Source of the DNA: Paenibacillus sp. PL91
Lineage (GTDB): Bacteria > Bacillota > Bacilli > Paenibacillales > Paenibacillaceae
Reading direction: 5' to 3'
DNA: 64,000 nucleotides
NCBI RefSeq assembly: GCF_012935325.2
Contig: NZ_JABBYG020000016.1
Coordinates: 1-64,000, forward strand
This document shows, in pieces, positions 1 through 8,712 of this stretch; position 1 is the stretch's first letter, and each line of letters opens with the position of its first letter. A model generated the notes under the pieces. It had not been told where the DNA came from. It did no database searches and saw only the letters and a list, made by a program, of their open reading frames with translations. A program made the translations under genes and the position numbers.

Positions 1-74
1 CTAGAAACTAGATCTATTTCCATCAAACTAACCAATTTTGCAAAAATAGATCTAGAAACTAGATCTATTCCATC
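1..74. repeat. Direct repeat with an internal 11-bp inverted repeat
   Basis: A unit beginning ctagaaactagatctatt occurs at 1-24 and again at 52-74, differing by one T, so the period is about 51 bp. The second copy sits in a perfect inverted repeat, aatagatctag (45-55) and ctagatctatt (59-69), separated by AAA. The first copy is cut by the window edge, so the array may be longer. It lies just beyond the 3' end of the gene at 117-857. It could be a mobile-element end, a short tandem array or a hairpin; the sequence does not decide. Confidence 0.6.
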
Positions 75-116
75 GCGTCCCCACCAACCAGCCCCGAAGT
101 GTGCGGATCTCAAGTT

Positions 117-857
117 TTACAGATATAATCGAGCAGCCTTGGATGTGAGGCAATAGGCGCGGATTCGTTTTTCTCCGGATGCGGCTTCAATAAATCCATC
201 ATGCACCATTTGCTTTAAGTATTTTAGCGCCGTACAGTGGCTTACCCCAAGCAGCTGCTCAAGATCTTTAGGGCGAAACGGTGTTTTGATGCCTTGGCGT
301 TGCACGGAACGCAGGAGCTCACGGGCAAACGTAGGCAATTGGTGATTCAACAAATTATCACGGCCGAGGTCGTATAATTTGCCAAGCAACTGCTGGATAA
401 ATTGCTGACATTGTCTGGGTCTTTCACGAAGGTCGTCGTAGGAGAACCGAACGATGATCCAGTCGTCTAGGACGAGTTGGTTTTGCCGAAAACGGTCATC
501 TGAAAATTTTCGCCGCGAAGCGTGTTTTTGATGCGGTCCAAAGCCGTCAATTTCAATGGAGACCCGATGGGGTGGGCGAATATAGGTAAAGTCTAGAAAC
601 CGGCCTCCATCGCGATAATCGTTCACCTCATACTCCGGATGCAAATGATCGAAGCTATGCAGCACAGGCCACCAGATATCCATTGCAAAAAGCTGCTCTC
701 CATGGTCGTCTCGCTCCACTAACCGACGTCTACGCTCACTAGTTGGATCGCGCAGCTCCGTATGCTTAACAATCCACTCCCGATATGCTCGCTCGGATTC
801 GTTCCAGTTGCTAATTGCTCCAATATCCACGCCACCAAACATCATTCGATTTTCCAT
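117..857 (-). CDS. DUF559/Vsr-like nuclease-fold protein with C-terminal winged helix
   Basis: This 246-residue protein has two parts. The middle (about residues 60-160) resembles the DUF559/Vsr type of PD-(D/E)XK nuclease fold: an acidic residue in FLDFTY, then SIEIDG followed by a His/Lys/Arg-rich stretch and DDWIIVRFSYDDL. The last 60 residues look like a winged helix (LLGVSHCTALKYLKQMVHDGF), as in MarR/ArsR-type DNA-binding proteins. I infer a DNA-binding protein with a nuclease-like core. Whether it cuts DNA is unknown, since the ExK motif is not clean. It is a single gene read away from sepM, with the repeat at 1-74 behind it. The start is ATG at 857 with a purine-rich region upstream. 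Confidence 0.6.
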   Translation of the reverse strand: MENRMMFGGVDIGAISNWNESERAYREWIVKHTELRDPTSERRRRLVERDDHGEQLFAMDIWWPVLHSFDHLHPEYEVNDYRDGGRFLDFTYIRPPHRVSIEIDGFGPHQKHASRRKFSDDRFRQNQLVLDDWIIVRFSYDDLRERPRQCQQFIQQLLGKLYDLGRDNLLNHQLPTFARELLRSVQRQGIKTPFRPKDLEQLLGVSHCTALKYLKQMVHDGFIEAASGEKRIRAYCLTSKAARLYL

Positions 858-884
858 AATCCTTATCCGCTCCTACCTCCTGAA

Positions 885-937
885 AATAAAAAAACACCGC
901 CCGTTCTTCGGACAATCGTCCAGCGAACAAGCGGTGT
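885..937 (-). terminator. Rho-independent terminator, minus strand
   Basis: A stem forms from acaccgc (894-900) and gcggtgt (931-937), extended inward by gttc/gaac. On the minus strand it is followed by a run of T (the A-rich 885-894 on the plus strand). It fits the end of the transcript from the sepM-like gene at 1059-2105. Confidence 0.75.
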
Positions 938-1058
938 GCTTCACCTAAAGTTATTGTAGCTTAGAAGAAAGCAGATGTCATCAGCTTACATTATTATTTT
1001 GCGACGAGCTATTATCAGCACATAATTCACCCAAACTCCACCCAAGCTCCCCACAGCT

Positions 1059-2105
1059 CTACCCACCAAGCCGCTCCAACTCATTCATCGCTTCCTCAAG
1101 CGTGCGAACAGGAATAATCGTAATCTTGTAGCCTCTCTTGCGTGCTTCATCCAATATATCCTTCTCATTGCTGTCACTAGCCATCACGTCCGCCGGACAA
1201 AAGAAAATGTCTACGCCAGCATGCGCGGCGGCAATGATTTTATCGCGAATGCCGCCGATTTGTCCGACGCTGCCGCTCGCATCGATTGTCCCTGTGCCTG
1301 CGATAATCTTGCCATGTGTCAGCTCCCCTTCAGTCAACTGGTCGAGAATTTCCAATGAAAACATAAGTCCTGCAGAAGGGCCGCCAATGTCCGATTCGGT
1401 ATAGGAAACGTTCACTGGCGACTCATAGGTATAAACGTCCTCTGTCACAATTCCAATTCGCCGGACATTCTCAGCAGTACCGGGTGCAGATTCATAGAGT
1501 TGAATCTTGAGATTGATTCGCTCACCGCTCCGTTGCACAACTAGTTCTAACGTTCCGCCTGCCTGCTCGCCAGCTGCCAAAATCGCAATGATGTCGCTCT
1601 GCCGTTTCACCGCTTTACCCTCTGCCTCAACAATCACATCGCCCGGAAAAAGCACGCCAGCTGCCTTGGAGCCGGGAAGCAACGACTGCACAAAGACGCC
1701 GGTATACGTTAAGGATACGGGCTTTTTTGCCTGGCTGAGCGCAGAAACAACGGCGTTGCTTTGCGAGCTTTTCATCATATGCTCGAGCAATGCGCCGTAC
1801 TGGGCATCCGTAAGCGTTCCACGCACTTGATCTGACTTTCTAATCTCTGAATCCTTCGTAATCAGGCCATAGACCATCGTCATCGCATTGTTTACTTTTA
1901 AGGAATAGACGGTCGTTAGGTTGAAGCTGCCATTGCTCGAAGCGCTGCCGCTCTCAACAGCGACATAGTCCGAGAGCTTCTCGACCGTACCGGGCTGATG
2001 GATATAGTAGGGCAATGGAATTAAGGTAATAGCCGCCAAAAAAATAATGAGTACAAGAAGTCCAATCAGTCTTTTTCTGTAGCTAGGGTTCGTCCTTTTT
2101 GTCAT
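1059..2105 (-). CDS. sepM: SepM/YlbL-type membrane serine protease (PDZ + Lon proteolytic domain)
   Basis: This 348-residue protein matches the SepM (YlbL) family in length and order. It has an N-terminal signal anchor (about residues 10-35, LIGLLVLIIFLAAITLIPLP), a PDZ domain (about 130-210, with GVFVQSLLPGSKAAGVLFPGD) and a C-terminal Lon-type Ser-Lys protease domain. The catalytic serine is in GGPSAGLMFSLE and the lysine in IGGIRDKIIAA. In streptococci SepM trims the competence pheromone outside the cell; in bacilli YlbL is an ill-defined envelope protease. The active site faces outward by analogy. The gene is monocistronic, with its own terminator at 885-937. Confidence 0.88.
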   Translation of the reverse strand: MTKRTNPSYRKRLIGLLVLIIFLAAITLIPLPYYIHQPGTVEKLSDYVAVESGSASSNGSFNLTTVYSLKVNNAMTMVYGLITKDSEIRKSDQVRGTLTDAQYGALLEHMMKSSQSNAVVSALSQAKKPVSLTYTGVFVQSLLPGSKAAGVLFPGDVIVEAEGKAVKRQSDIIAILAAGEQAGGTLELVVQRSGERINLKIQLYESAPGTAENVRRIGIVTEDVYTYESPVNVSYTESDIGGPSAGLMFSLEILDQLTEGELTHGKIIAGTGTIDASGSVGQIGGIRDKIIAAAHAGVDIFFCPADVMASDSNEKDILDEARKRGYKITIIPVRTLEEAMNELERLGG

Positions 2106-2268
2106 AAAACAATTCCTCTTTCTGATTGTTTCAATAGGTTAAGTATATATTTTACCAGAAAAAGGAGCGCTGTGAGCAAATAACTCGTTGTAATCTTGCT
2201 TGCAAAATTTATAAATGAACACCAAAATGGATACATAAGGAATTTGCAGATGGAGGATGTGTGTCTGA

Positions 2269-2652
2269 TTGATTCAGGTAGCAGCAGCTATAATCGAGAA
2301 CGAGCAAGGATTGTTGCTAATTGCTAGGCGTAAAATAGAGAAACCGCAGGGCGGCCTTTGGGAATTTCCCGGCGGAAAGCTGGAGGAGAAGGAGTCGCCT
2401 GAGGCATGTCTGCGCAGAGAGCTGATGGAGGAAATGAGCATCGAGATCGACGTGTTCGCGTATTTTGACATGAATGAGCATAGGTATGGTGACTCCCTTA
2501 TCCGATTGATTGCTTATCGAGCAAAGTTTATCGCTGGCGTAATTGCGCTGATCGATCATGACGAGTATCATTGGGTTCGTCCAGAGCAGTTGGCCGATTA
2601 TTCATTCGCACCTGCGGATATAAAATTTGTTAATAGGCTTTTGCTAGGCTGA
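2269..2652 (+). CDS. MutT/Nudix family nucleoside triphosphate pyrophosphohydrolase
   Basis: A 127-residue Nudix protein of the usual MutT length. The Nudix box G-x5-E-x7-REL-xEE is intact, starting at GGKLEEKESPEACLRRELME (about residues 35-55). The family hydrolyses (oxidised) NTPs or dNTPs to the monophosphate and sanitises the nucleotide pool. The substrate cannot be told from sequence. The start must be TTG at 2269: an in-frame TGA at 2266 directly precedes it and the conserved first strand (IQVAAAIIE) follows at once. GGAGG at 2252-2256 is slightly far (12 nt). It is probably cotranscribed with the oxidoreductase 28 bp downstream. Confidence 0.88.
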   Translation: MIQVAAAIIENEQGLLLIARRKIEKPQGGLWEFPGGKLEEKESPEACLRRELMEEMSIEIDVFAYFDMNEHRYGDSLIRLIAYRAKFIAGVIALIDHDEYHWVRPEQLADYSFAPADIKFVNRLLLG

Positions 2653-2679
2653 AAAAAGAGCTAATGAAAAGGTGGCAGC

Positions 2680-3594
2680 GTGATGAATAAGCTTCGTATT
2701 GGAATGGTTGGACTTGGAGGTATTGCTCAAAAGGTGTATTTGCCCCTTCTATCGCGAGCCTCGGATTGGACATTTGTAGGAGCTTATTCTCCAAGTGCGG
2801 AGAAGCGAGAGGCGATTTGCGGCGAGTATCGAATTGGATCGTTCGAAAGCTTAAACGAGCTGGCTGGAGACTGTGATGCGCTATTTGTGCATAGCTCGAC
2901 GGATTCGCATTTTGAAGTTGTATCTACGCTTCTTCATTTGGGCAAGGATGTATATGTAGATAAGCCGCTTGCCTCCACTCTAAGCGAAGCAGAGCAGCTT
3001 GCGGAGCTAAGCGCGAGACTTGGCAGAAAGCTGATGGTTGGCTTCAACCGCCGGTTCGCGCCGCTGTACGTGCAGGCGAAGCAGCGCATGTCGCAGGCTG
3101 CATGGGTCCGAATGGAGAAGCACCGAACGAATTCGATCGGTCCTAATTCCGTGGATTTCACGATGCTGGATGATTATTTGCATTTAGTGGATACAGCAAG
3201 GTGGCTAGCGGATGGTGGAGCAACTTTACAGAACGGTGTCATTCGGATCAACGAGGAAAACCAACTGCTGCATGCACAGCATCATTACAGCGCACCAGAC
3301 GGTTTTGCCGTAACGACAGCCATGCATCGCAATGCCGGGACGGGCCTAGAGCAGCTTGAGATCGTCGCAGCAGGCGAGATTATTCGCGTGAAAAACATGA
3401 GTTTGCTTGAGGTGGAGCGGGATGACAAGCTTACAACGACCTTACCGCCGGCTTGGCAGACGATATTGAAGCAGCGCGGCTTCGAGGACGCGGTGGATCA
3501 TTTTGTACAATGCATTATTCATGATAAGAAAATCGCCGTAGATGGCGAGGAGGCTTTGAAATCGCAGCAGCTGTTGATGAGTATGCTGAACTAA
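2680..3594 (+). CDS. Gfo/Idh/MocA family NAD(P)-dependent oxidoreductase, YceM/MviM-like
   Basis: A 304-residue two-domain dehydrogenase of the Gfo/Idh/MocA family. The N-terminal Rossmann fold begins with GMVGLGGIAQKVYLPLL, and the conserved catalytic-lysine motif is present as VDKPLAS (about residue 92). The middle phrase GFNRRFAPLY and the overall pattern resemble the MviM/YceM branch. The family oxidises or reduces sugars and sugar derivatives; the substrate is not evident. The start is GTG 2680 or ATG 2683, with AAGGTGG just upstream. It follows the Nudix gene by 28 bp and probably shares its transcript. It ends before the bidirectional terminator at 3655-3702. Confidence 0.85.
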   Translation: MMNKLRIGMVGLGGIAQKVYLPLLSRASDWTFVGAYSPSAEKREAICGEYRIGSFESLNELAGDCDALFVHSSTDSHFEVVSTLLHLGKDVYVDKPLASTLSEAEQLAELSARLGRKLMVGFNRRFAPLYVQAKQRMSQAAWVRMEKHRTNSIGPNSVDFTMLDDYLHLVDTARWLADGGATLQNGVIRINEENQLLHAQHHYSAPDGFAVTTAMHRNAGTGLEQLEIVAAGEIIRVKNMSLLEVERDDKLTTTLPPAWQTILKQRGFEDAVDHFVQCIIHDKKIAVDGEEALKSQQLLMSMLN

Positions 3595-3654
3595 GGAAAT
3601 TTTCTGTCTCAGAGGCCTGTTTCGGAAAGCAGCAAAAACAAAAACATCATACCG

Positions 3655-3702
3655 AATGAAAATGAACCAGTTACCTATTTGCGTAATTGGTTCATTTTCA
3701 TT
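3655..3702. terminator. Bidirectional terminator between convergent genes
   Basis: A long near-perfect stem pairs aatgaaaatgaaccagttac (3655-3674) with gtaattggttcattttcatt (3683-3702). It lies between the plus-strand oxidoreductase and the minus-strand yesN-like gene. Its flanking A/T runs suit termination in both directions. Confidence 0.8.
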
Positions 3703-3735
3703 ACTTGCTGATAAAAATGTTGCAATGTAACTTTA

Positions 3736-5250
3736 TTACGATCCATTGCCGTGCAGCATCCTTTTGTACTCCGATGGATTGCAGCCCGCGTACTCTTTGA
3801 ATACCTTTGAAAAGTAATGTTGGTCATAGAAGCAGAGCGCTTCCGACAATTCCTTAATTTTCAAGTCGGGATTCGACTTCATGACCTTTCGGGCTTCCGT
3901 GATTTTCAAGTCCAAATAATGCTGCATTAACGTGCGCTGCGCATGTTTTCTGACTACCCGGCTTATATACGATGGGCTCACGTGGAAGGCGGCGACAAGA
4001 TCGTTCAAGGATACTTGCGAGTAGAGATTGGACTGCAGATATCCATCGATCAAAAGGAAAAGCTCATATCCGCTTTTCTTATTAAGCGATTGCACAAGCG
4101 TGAATCGGTTCTCCAATAGAGTTAGCAGACCTGAGCAGAAATCGACGTAGCTTGTCCGTTCGAACAACTGCTGCATTTCGGCTTGGAATTCCCAGTCGAT
4201 CCTTTCGTCACGGACGGACTGATGCAACGCGAAGGCGTTTGCTAGCAAGGCGACGAAGCGCTGCAGCTGCACGATGCGCAGGTTTGACCGGCCCCACTTG
4301 CCCAGCTGCTCCCCTAATTGCCGGAGAAACGGTTCCTTCTGCAGCTTAATAATCATATCGCAATAGCGCGCGCCTAATCGTTCCATGTCCTCCAATACTT
4401 CGATGCTTTGGGAGCCTGGGTAAGCCATATCTGCAAGACATGGCTCTAAGATCGAAATTCGGCTGCTTATGAAATCGGATAACGCATGGCAGCAGTCAGC
4501 GATGTCCTTCGGCATTATCGGCATGAAACGACCGGTGATCGAGGTAGACAGCCCTTCCTCATACAATCTGGCGCGAATTTCCGCAAGCCGTTCCATGGTT
4601 GAGACTGTGCTTTCGATGAACGAAGGTTCCGTCAGTACTAACATCTGACGCGGCTTGTTGATTGCGAATACCCAGAAAGGATGCTGGCTGAATGAGCGGC
4701 TCAATACATTCTGAATGGATTCGGGCCGCCAGCCTGGAGCTTCGGGGTGAAAATACTGCAAATGAAGGAGGATGACCAGCTTTTTGCGCCGAAAAAATTC
4801 CGGTTGCAGCGTTAAGCGCCGGCTTGCGGCAGGTTCGAGAATCACGTCCAAGCCCGCGAACTCGTCGCGACATTCCTCGCAGATCTGAGCGATCACTCGC
4901 TCCATGACCTCGATAAGCGCGCTGCGCTCCACAGGCTTGAGCAAGTAATCGGCGACCTGCAGATTGATCGCCTTTCGGGTATACTCGAAATCGTTGTAAC
5001 CGCTGATTAGGACGACTTTAAGCTTGGGATTCGCTTTCTTCGCTTCCTCGATAAGAGCAAGCCCGTCCATTTTCGGCATTCGGATATCCGTAATCAGTAT
5101 GTCGATGAAATGACTGGCGAACCCTTTCAGCGCGTCCTCGCCGTTAGAAGCCGTATGGACAACTTGAACGGGCAGTTCCGATTTCGATAGCAATTCCTTG
5201 ATGTTCCGCAGAATCGGTTTGCTGTCTTCCGCGATGAGTATCCGGTACAT
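3736..5250 (-). CDS. YesN-type response regulator, receiver + AraC-type HTH
   Basis: A 504-residue response regulator. The N-terminal receiver domain has acidic pocket ILIAEDSKP, phospho-acceptor Asp in DILITDIRMPKMDG (about residue 55) and the switch Lys in DYLLKPVERSAL. A long linker of about 270 residues leads to a C-terminal AraC-type double helix-turn-helix (about residues 405-500, ending DQHYFSKVFKEYAGCNPSEYKR). This is the YesN architecture that controls carbohydrate uptake genes in Paenibacillus and Bacillus. It is the second gene of a minus-strand operon 24 bp after the kinase gene. GGGAGG lies 8 nt before the ATG. The likely target is the divergent importer operon at 7.2-12.5 kb. 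Confidence 0.93.
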   Translation of the reverse strand: MYRILIAEDSKPILRNIKELLSKSELPVQVVHTASNGEDALKGFASHFIDILITDIRMPKMDGLALIEEAKKANPKLKVVLISGYNDFEYTRKAINLQVADYLLKPVERSALIEVMERVIAQICEECRDEFAGLDVILEPAASRRLTLQPEFFRRKKLVILLHLQYFHPEAPGWRPESIQNVLSRSFSQHPFWVFAINKPRQMLVLTEPSFIESTVSTMERLAEIRARLYEEGLSTSITGRFMPIMPKDIADCCHALSDFISSRISILEPCLADMAYPGSQSIEVLEDMERLGARYCDMIIKLQKEPFLRQLGEQLGKWGRSNLRIVQLQRFVALLANAFALHQSVRDERIDWEFQAEMQQLFERTSYVDFCSGLLTLLENRFTLVQSLNKKSGYELFLLIDGYLQSNLYSQVSLNDLVAAFHVSPSYISRVVRKHAQRTLMQHYLDLKITEARKVMKSNPDLKIKELSEALCFYDQHYFSKVFKEYAGCNPSEYKRMLHGNGS

Positions 5251-5274
5251 TTCCGTCGCCTCCCCCGAAGTCCG

Positions 5275-7029
5275 TTAATAGAAATCCCTTGTTAGCGACG
5301 CGATGATTTGAATCGTGGCGCCGCCGCTCTCCGACTTATTGAACATGTTGAAAAATAGCCGGTTCCGGTACATCAGCTCCAATCGGTTGACGGTGTTCAC
5401 GATGCCCATGCTTCCGATCTTCGTCTGTTGGTTTGCCGTGCCGCCGGCCCGAATTCTGTTCAGCGTGTTTTTGATGCCCTCTTCAGTGAAGCCTTTTCCG
5501 TTATCGCTGATCTCGATAACCCACAGTCCGCGATAGAGCTTGATGGTAATGCCGATTCGCCACGGAGGGTCAGTAAGATCGAAAGCGTGTTCGATGCAAT
5601 TCTCCACGAAAGGCTGAATGACAAGGCGCGGCAGCAGGATCGCTTCCGCCGCGGGATCCATTTCGATCTCCCACTCCAGATCTTCCTCGTACTTATGCTT
5701 GATGAGTGACAAATAATGCTGCGTATGTTCGATTTCATCCCGCAGCGATACGTGCTGGTAAGGAGAAGATACAATATAGCGCAGGCTCTCCGACAGATGC
5801 TTGCACATTTGGGTCACCGCTGCCATTTGATTTTCCTGCGCTGCGATGCTGATTAGATAGAGCACGTTATGAATGAAATGCGGTGCGATCTGCGCCTGCA
5901 GCGCCGAATTTCTGGCCATGACTTCCTCGTGAAGCGCGAGCTTTTCCCTCTCGATAGAGGATTGCAGCCGTTCTAGCAGCTCGAGGAATGCTTCATTGAA
6001 CAGGTGAAGCTCATTGTTGTACAACCGGTTGTCCATTTTAAGGCTCAAGTTGCTGTAGCTGATGTTCAGGATCTTGCTTCGAAGTTTGCGTATGGGGAGC
6101 ACAAGGCTCTTGGACGTGTAATGAATGTACAGGTAGCTGAACAAGGTGAGCGAGACTATCAGGATGACCGCGATATTGGTAACCGAATTGACCGAACCTA
6201 GAACGAATTTTCGCGGAATGACCGTGTATACTGTCCAGTCTGTATGCGCGGAAGTATGGTAGGCGATATAATAATCACCGGGGTCCTGGAAGATCCCTTG
6301 TGGAGCTGAGACCTTATGTAGACTCGTCGCGTGCTTGGAATAATCGGCATTCCGGGATTGAATGACTAAGCTGCCACGGCTATCCATCACATATACGGAT
6401 CCAAGATTCCCCACATCGGCGAGCTTGCGCAAATCGTTATCGTCTATTTGGATGGATAAATAGCCATAGATTCTGCCGTTAATGTCGATAATGGAGCGGA
6501 TAAAGGAAACGGACTGCTGCTCTCCGGCATGGAGGATAAAGGCGCTGTCCTTCAGTTTGCGGATCGCATCGGAATCGCGAAGCAGCGGTTCGAGCGACGG
6601 CGGTTCGACAAACCCGATATAGGTTGCGACGTCCTTTCCCTGCAGGTCATAAATGACAATGTCGCGGATGTTAAGGCTCGGTCCAACGGCTTGGAACATA
6701 ATGTCGCTGATTACCCGATTCTGGATTAATGCGTCGACGCTTTGAGCCGAAGGCTTTGTGAGATCGCCGAAAGAGAAGAGCGCGCGGTTCGAAAGAATAC
6801 GCTGTGACAGCTGGTTCTGAACAGCGATATAATCATCCAGCCGATCAGAAATGTTGGACGTTGCCAGCAAGGTTTCATGGATGGTTCGCTGCTTGAGGGG
6901 CTTAATAACAAGCAGATTCGTAAAAATCAGGAAGCTGCCCAGAATCATGACGAGCAGCAGGGAGAACGTGACGATCAGCCTGGTTCGGAGACCATATTGA
7001 AAGCGCATTCCAAAAAATGTTCTGAGCAA
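5275..7029 (-). CDS. YesM-type sensor histidine kinase
   Basis: A 584-residue membrane kinase. A first TM segment at about 18-42 and a second near 275-300 enclose an extracellular Cache-like sensor of about 230 residues; a HAMP-like region follows. The phospho-acceptor region is LQAQIAPHFIHNVLYL, the His_kinase/YesM motif with Ala and Ile-His where LQAQINPHFLYN is more usual. The HATPase domain ends the protein (VENCIEHAF, then DNGKGFTEEG and GSMGIVN). It should sense an extracellular sugar or binding-protein signal and phosphorylate the YesN partner downstream. The TTG start at 7029 has AAGGAA about 10 nt upstream; ATG at 7008 is possible but has a weaker site. It is divergent from the importer operon. 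Confidence 0.92.
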   Translation of the reverse strand: MLRTFFGMRFQYGLRTRLIVTFSLLLVMILGSFLIFTNLLVIKPLKQRTIHETLLATSNISDRLDDYIAVQNQLSQRILSNRALFSFGDLTKPSAQSVDALIQNRVISDIMFQAVGPSLNIRDIVIYDLQGKDVATYIGFVEPPSLEPLLRDSDAIRKLKDSAFILHAGEQQSVSFIRSIIDINGRIYGYLSIQIDDNDLRKLADVGNLGSVYVMDSRGSLVIQSRNADYSKHATSLHKVSAPQGIFQDPGDYYIAYHTSAHTDWTVYTVIPRKFVLGSVNSVTNIAVILIVSLTLFSYLYIHYTSKSLVLPIRKLRSKILNISYSNLSLKMDNRLYNNELHLFNEAFLELLERLQSSIEREKLALHEEVMARNSALQAQIAPHFIHNVLYLISIAAQENQMAAVTQMCKHLSESLRYIVSSPYQHVSLRDEIEHTQHYLSLIKHKYEEDLEWEIEMDPAAEAILLPRLVIQPFVENCIEHAFDLTDPPWRIGITIKLYRGLWVIEISDNGKGFTEEGIKNTLNRIRAGGTANQQTKIGSMGIVNTVNRLELMYRNRLFFNMFNKSESGGATIQIIASLTRDFY

Positions 7030-7206
7030 TGCAATCCAGTTCCTTCCATGTCAAGTCCGAGTTTTTCACCAAATATAGCATTGCCCGGCCGGTTCGGCAA
7101 CTGTTATATTGGTTCAGAATATTACACATCAATTGTAAACCACGAACATGTACTCGCTCTGGTTATCGAACTATAATTCAAATAGGTTGTTGCGGAGGGA
7201 TTGGGT

Positions 7207-8526
7207 GTGAGCATTCGATTAAACAGGATTGTGGGCGGTCTGCTGCTTGCCACAGCGCTGCTTGCGGCGACTGCGTGCGGCAGCGCGGAAACGGCAAATT
7301 TGAATGCGCTTCCATTCGAAGCGGATCGGGCAGCTGAAGAGCCGGAGACGATCGAATTGGCCATTACGAAAAGTTCGCAAAATTCCCTTTTCGTCGACAA
7401 AGCCTTGTTTGCCGAATTCGAGCGACAGACCGGCATCCGCGTCAAGCTTCAGATTTTGCCCTCGGATCAGGTCACGGCTGTTCTTCAGACCAAGCTTGCC
7501 GTCGGGGAAACCCCTGATTTGATTTTGTACAATTTGAAGACCGCCGCTTACGAGCTGAATCTGGAGAAAAACTTTGAGGCCCTTGACGATGAACCATGGG
7601 TTGGACGGCTGCGGAACAGTACCGTGCTGTCGTATTATGGGCACATCTATGGGTTCCACGTGAACCAGGATGTAGGCCAACAGGGGGTCGTATACAACAA
7701 AAAGATTTTCCGGGATCTGGGTCTGGGGGTGCCTCGCGACTATCAGGAGCTTCTTGCCGTTTGCGAGAGGATCAAGGCGGCGGGAATCGAGCCATTTTTC
7801 ATGCCCTTCAAGGACGCTTGGGCGGCCCATTTTTGGATATCGTCCGCATTCGCGGATTATGCGAAAAAAAACGATCCGACGATATGGGACGACTTGAATG
7901 CGGGGAGGAGAGGGTTCGCGGACATCCCGGCCTTCATCGACATCACGCAGCAGCAGTACGATCTTTTCCACAAAGGATACACGAACCGCAACATTTTGAA
8001 TGACAGCTACGACATGGCGATGGATAAATTCATCGGTCATGAAGCGGCCATGATGACGATGGGGGATTGGTTCATCGCGGACGTGATGAAGAAGGACCCG
8101 TCGATGGAGCTAGGGTTGTTCCCCGTACCGTATGCGAAGAATGCGGATCTTGCGATCAGTCCGCTCGGCGGCCAGCTCTTCATTCCCAAGAAGTCGAAGC
8201 ACATCGCCGGAGCGAAGCGGTTCCTCGAATTCCTTGCGTCGATCGAGCAGGCGCAGCGTATCGTGAACAAAGGTTTGTATATCTCGAATCTAATCGATGT
8301 ATCCACGCCGCAGCTGCCGCAGTACAAGCAGGAAATCGTCGACAGTTATATGGAACCAAAGAAAACCGTGATGTCAGGCGAAACCAATTTTTCTGTAGAT
8401 ACCGGAGAAATATGGAAATATTTGCAGGAGATGTTTGCAGGTGGACTCACGGGTAAGGAATTGTGGGGAAAATGGGACAAGCGATTCGAGCAGCTAATGA
8501 GGGAAAGGCAGGCACCTGGATTCTAG
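7207..8526 (+). CDS. Extracellular solute-binding lipoprotein of a sugar ABC importer (first of two)
   Basis: A 439-residue family 1 solute-binding protein. The signal peptide ends in a lipobox (LLAATACGS), so the mature protein is a membrane-tethered lipoprotein. Typical features follow: TPDLILYNLKTAAYELNLEKNFE, MTMGDWFIADVMKK and a C-terminal lobe ending GKWDKRFEQLM. It captures a carbohydrate outside the cell and hands it to the permeases. I prefer GTG 7207 over TTG 7201, because GGAGGG at 7194-7199 is 7 nt from the GTG but only 1 nt from the TTG. It opens an operon that also holds the two permeases and a second, unrelated-length binding protein. A possible -10 (TATAAT) lies at 7172-7177. 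Confidence 0.9.
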   Translation: MSIRLNRIVGGLLLATALLAATACGSAETANLNALPFEADRAAEEPETIELAITKSSQNSLFVDKALFAEFERQTGIRVKLQILPSDQVTAVLQTKLAVGETPDLILYNLKTAAYELNLEKNFEALDDEPWVGRLRNSTVLSYYGHIYGFHVNQDVGQQGVVYNKKIFRDLGLGVPRDYQELLAVCERIKAAGIEPFFMPFKDAWAAHFWISSAFADYAKKNDPTIWDDLNAGRRGFADIPAFIDITQQQYDLFHKGYTNRNILNDSYDMAMDKFIGHEAAMMTMGDWFIADVMKKDPSMELGLFPVPYAKNADLAISPLGGQLFIPKKSKHIAGAKRFLEFLASIEQAQRIVNKGLYISNLIDVSTPQLPQYKQEIVDSYMEPKKTVMSGETNFSVDTGEIWKYLQEMFAGGLTGKELWGKWDKRFEQLMRERQAPGF

Positions 8527-8571
8527 CGGATCAGCAAGTCCAAGGTCGAAACCACGAAAGGAGAATGATTG

Positions 8572-8712
8572 ATGAGAGGGCTGCAGTACGAGCGCAACCT
8601 GAAATCTGATCATAGCGCGGCTGCAGCAGTACAGCGTAGAAATTCTATCCTGCAGTTAATCAAGGAGGAGGTTCGTATTGTACAATTCCCTTCAAACGAG
8701 AAACGGCATTGA
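8572..8712 (+). CDS. Possible 46-residue leader peptide overlapping the permease start
   Basis: An open frame from ATG 8572 to TGA 8710-8712 encodes 46 residues beginning MRGLQYERNLKSDH. AAAGGAGA lies 8 nt before the ATG, which is as good a ribosome site as those of the true genes here. The frame runs through the permease ribosome binding site (8662-8670) and overlaps its first 35 nt, so its translation could couple to or interfere with permease translation. The peptide is polar and basic and I recognise no family. It may be chance; I treat it as a candidate. Confidence 0.3.
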   Translation: MRGLQYERNLKSDHSAAAAVQRRNSILQLIKEEVRIVQFPSNEKRH

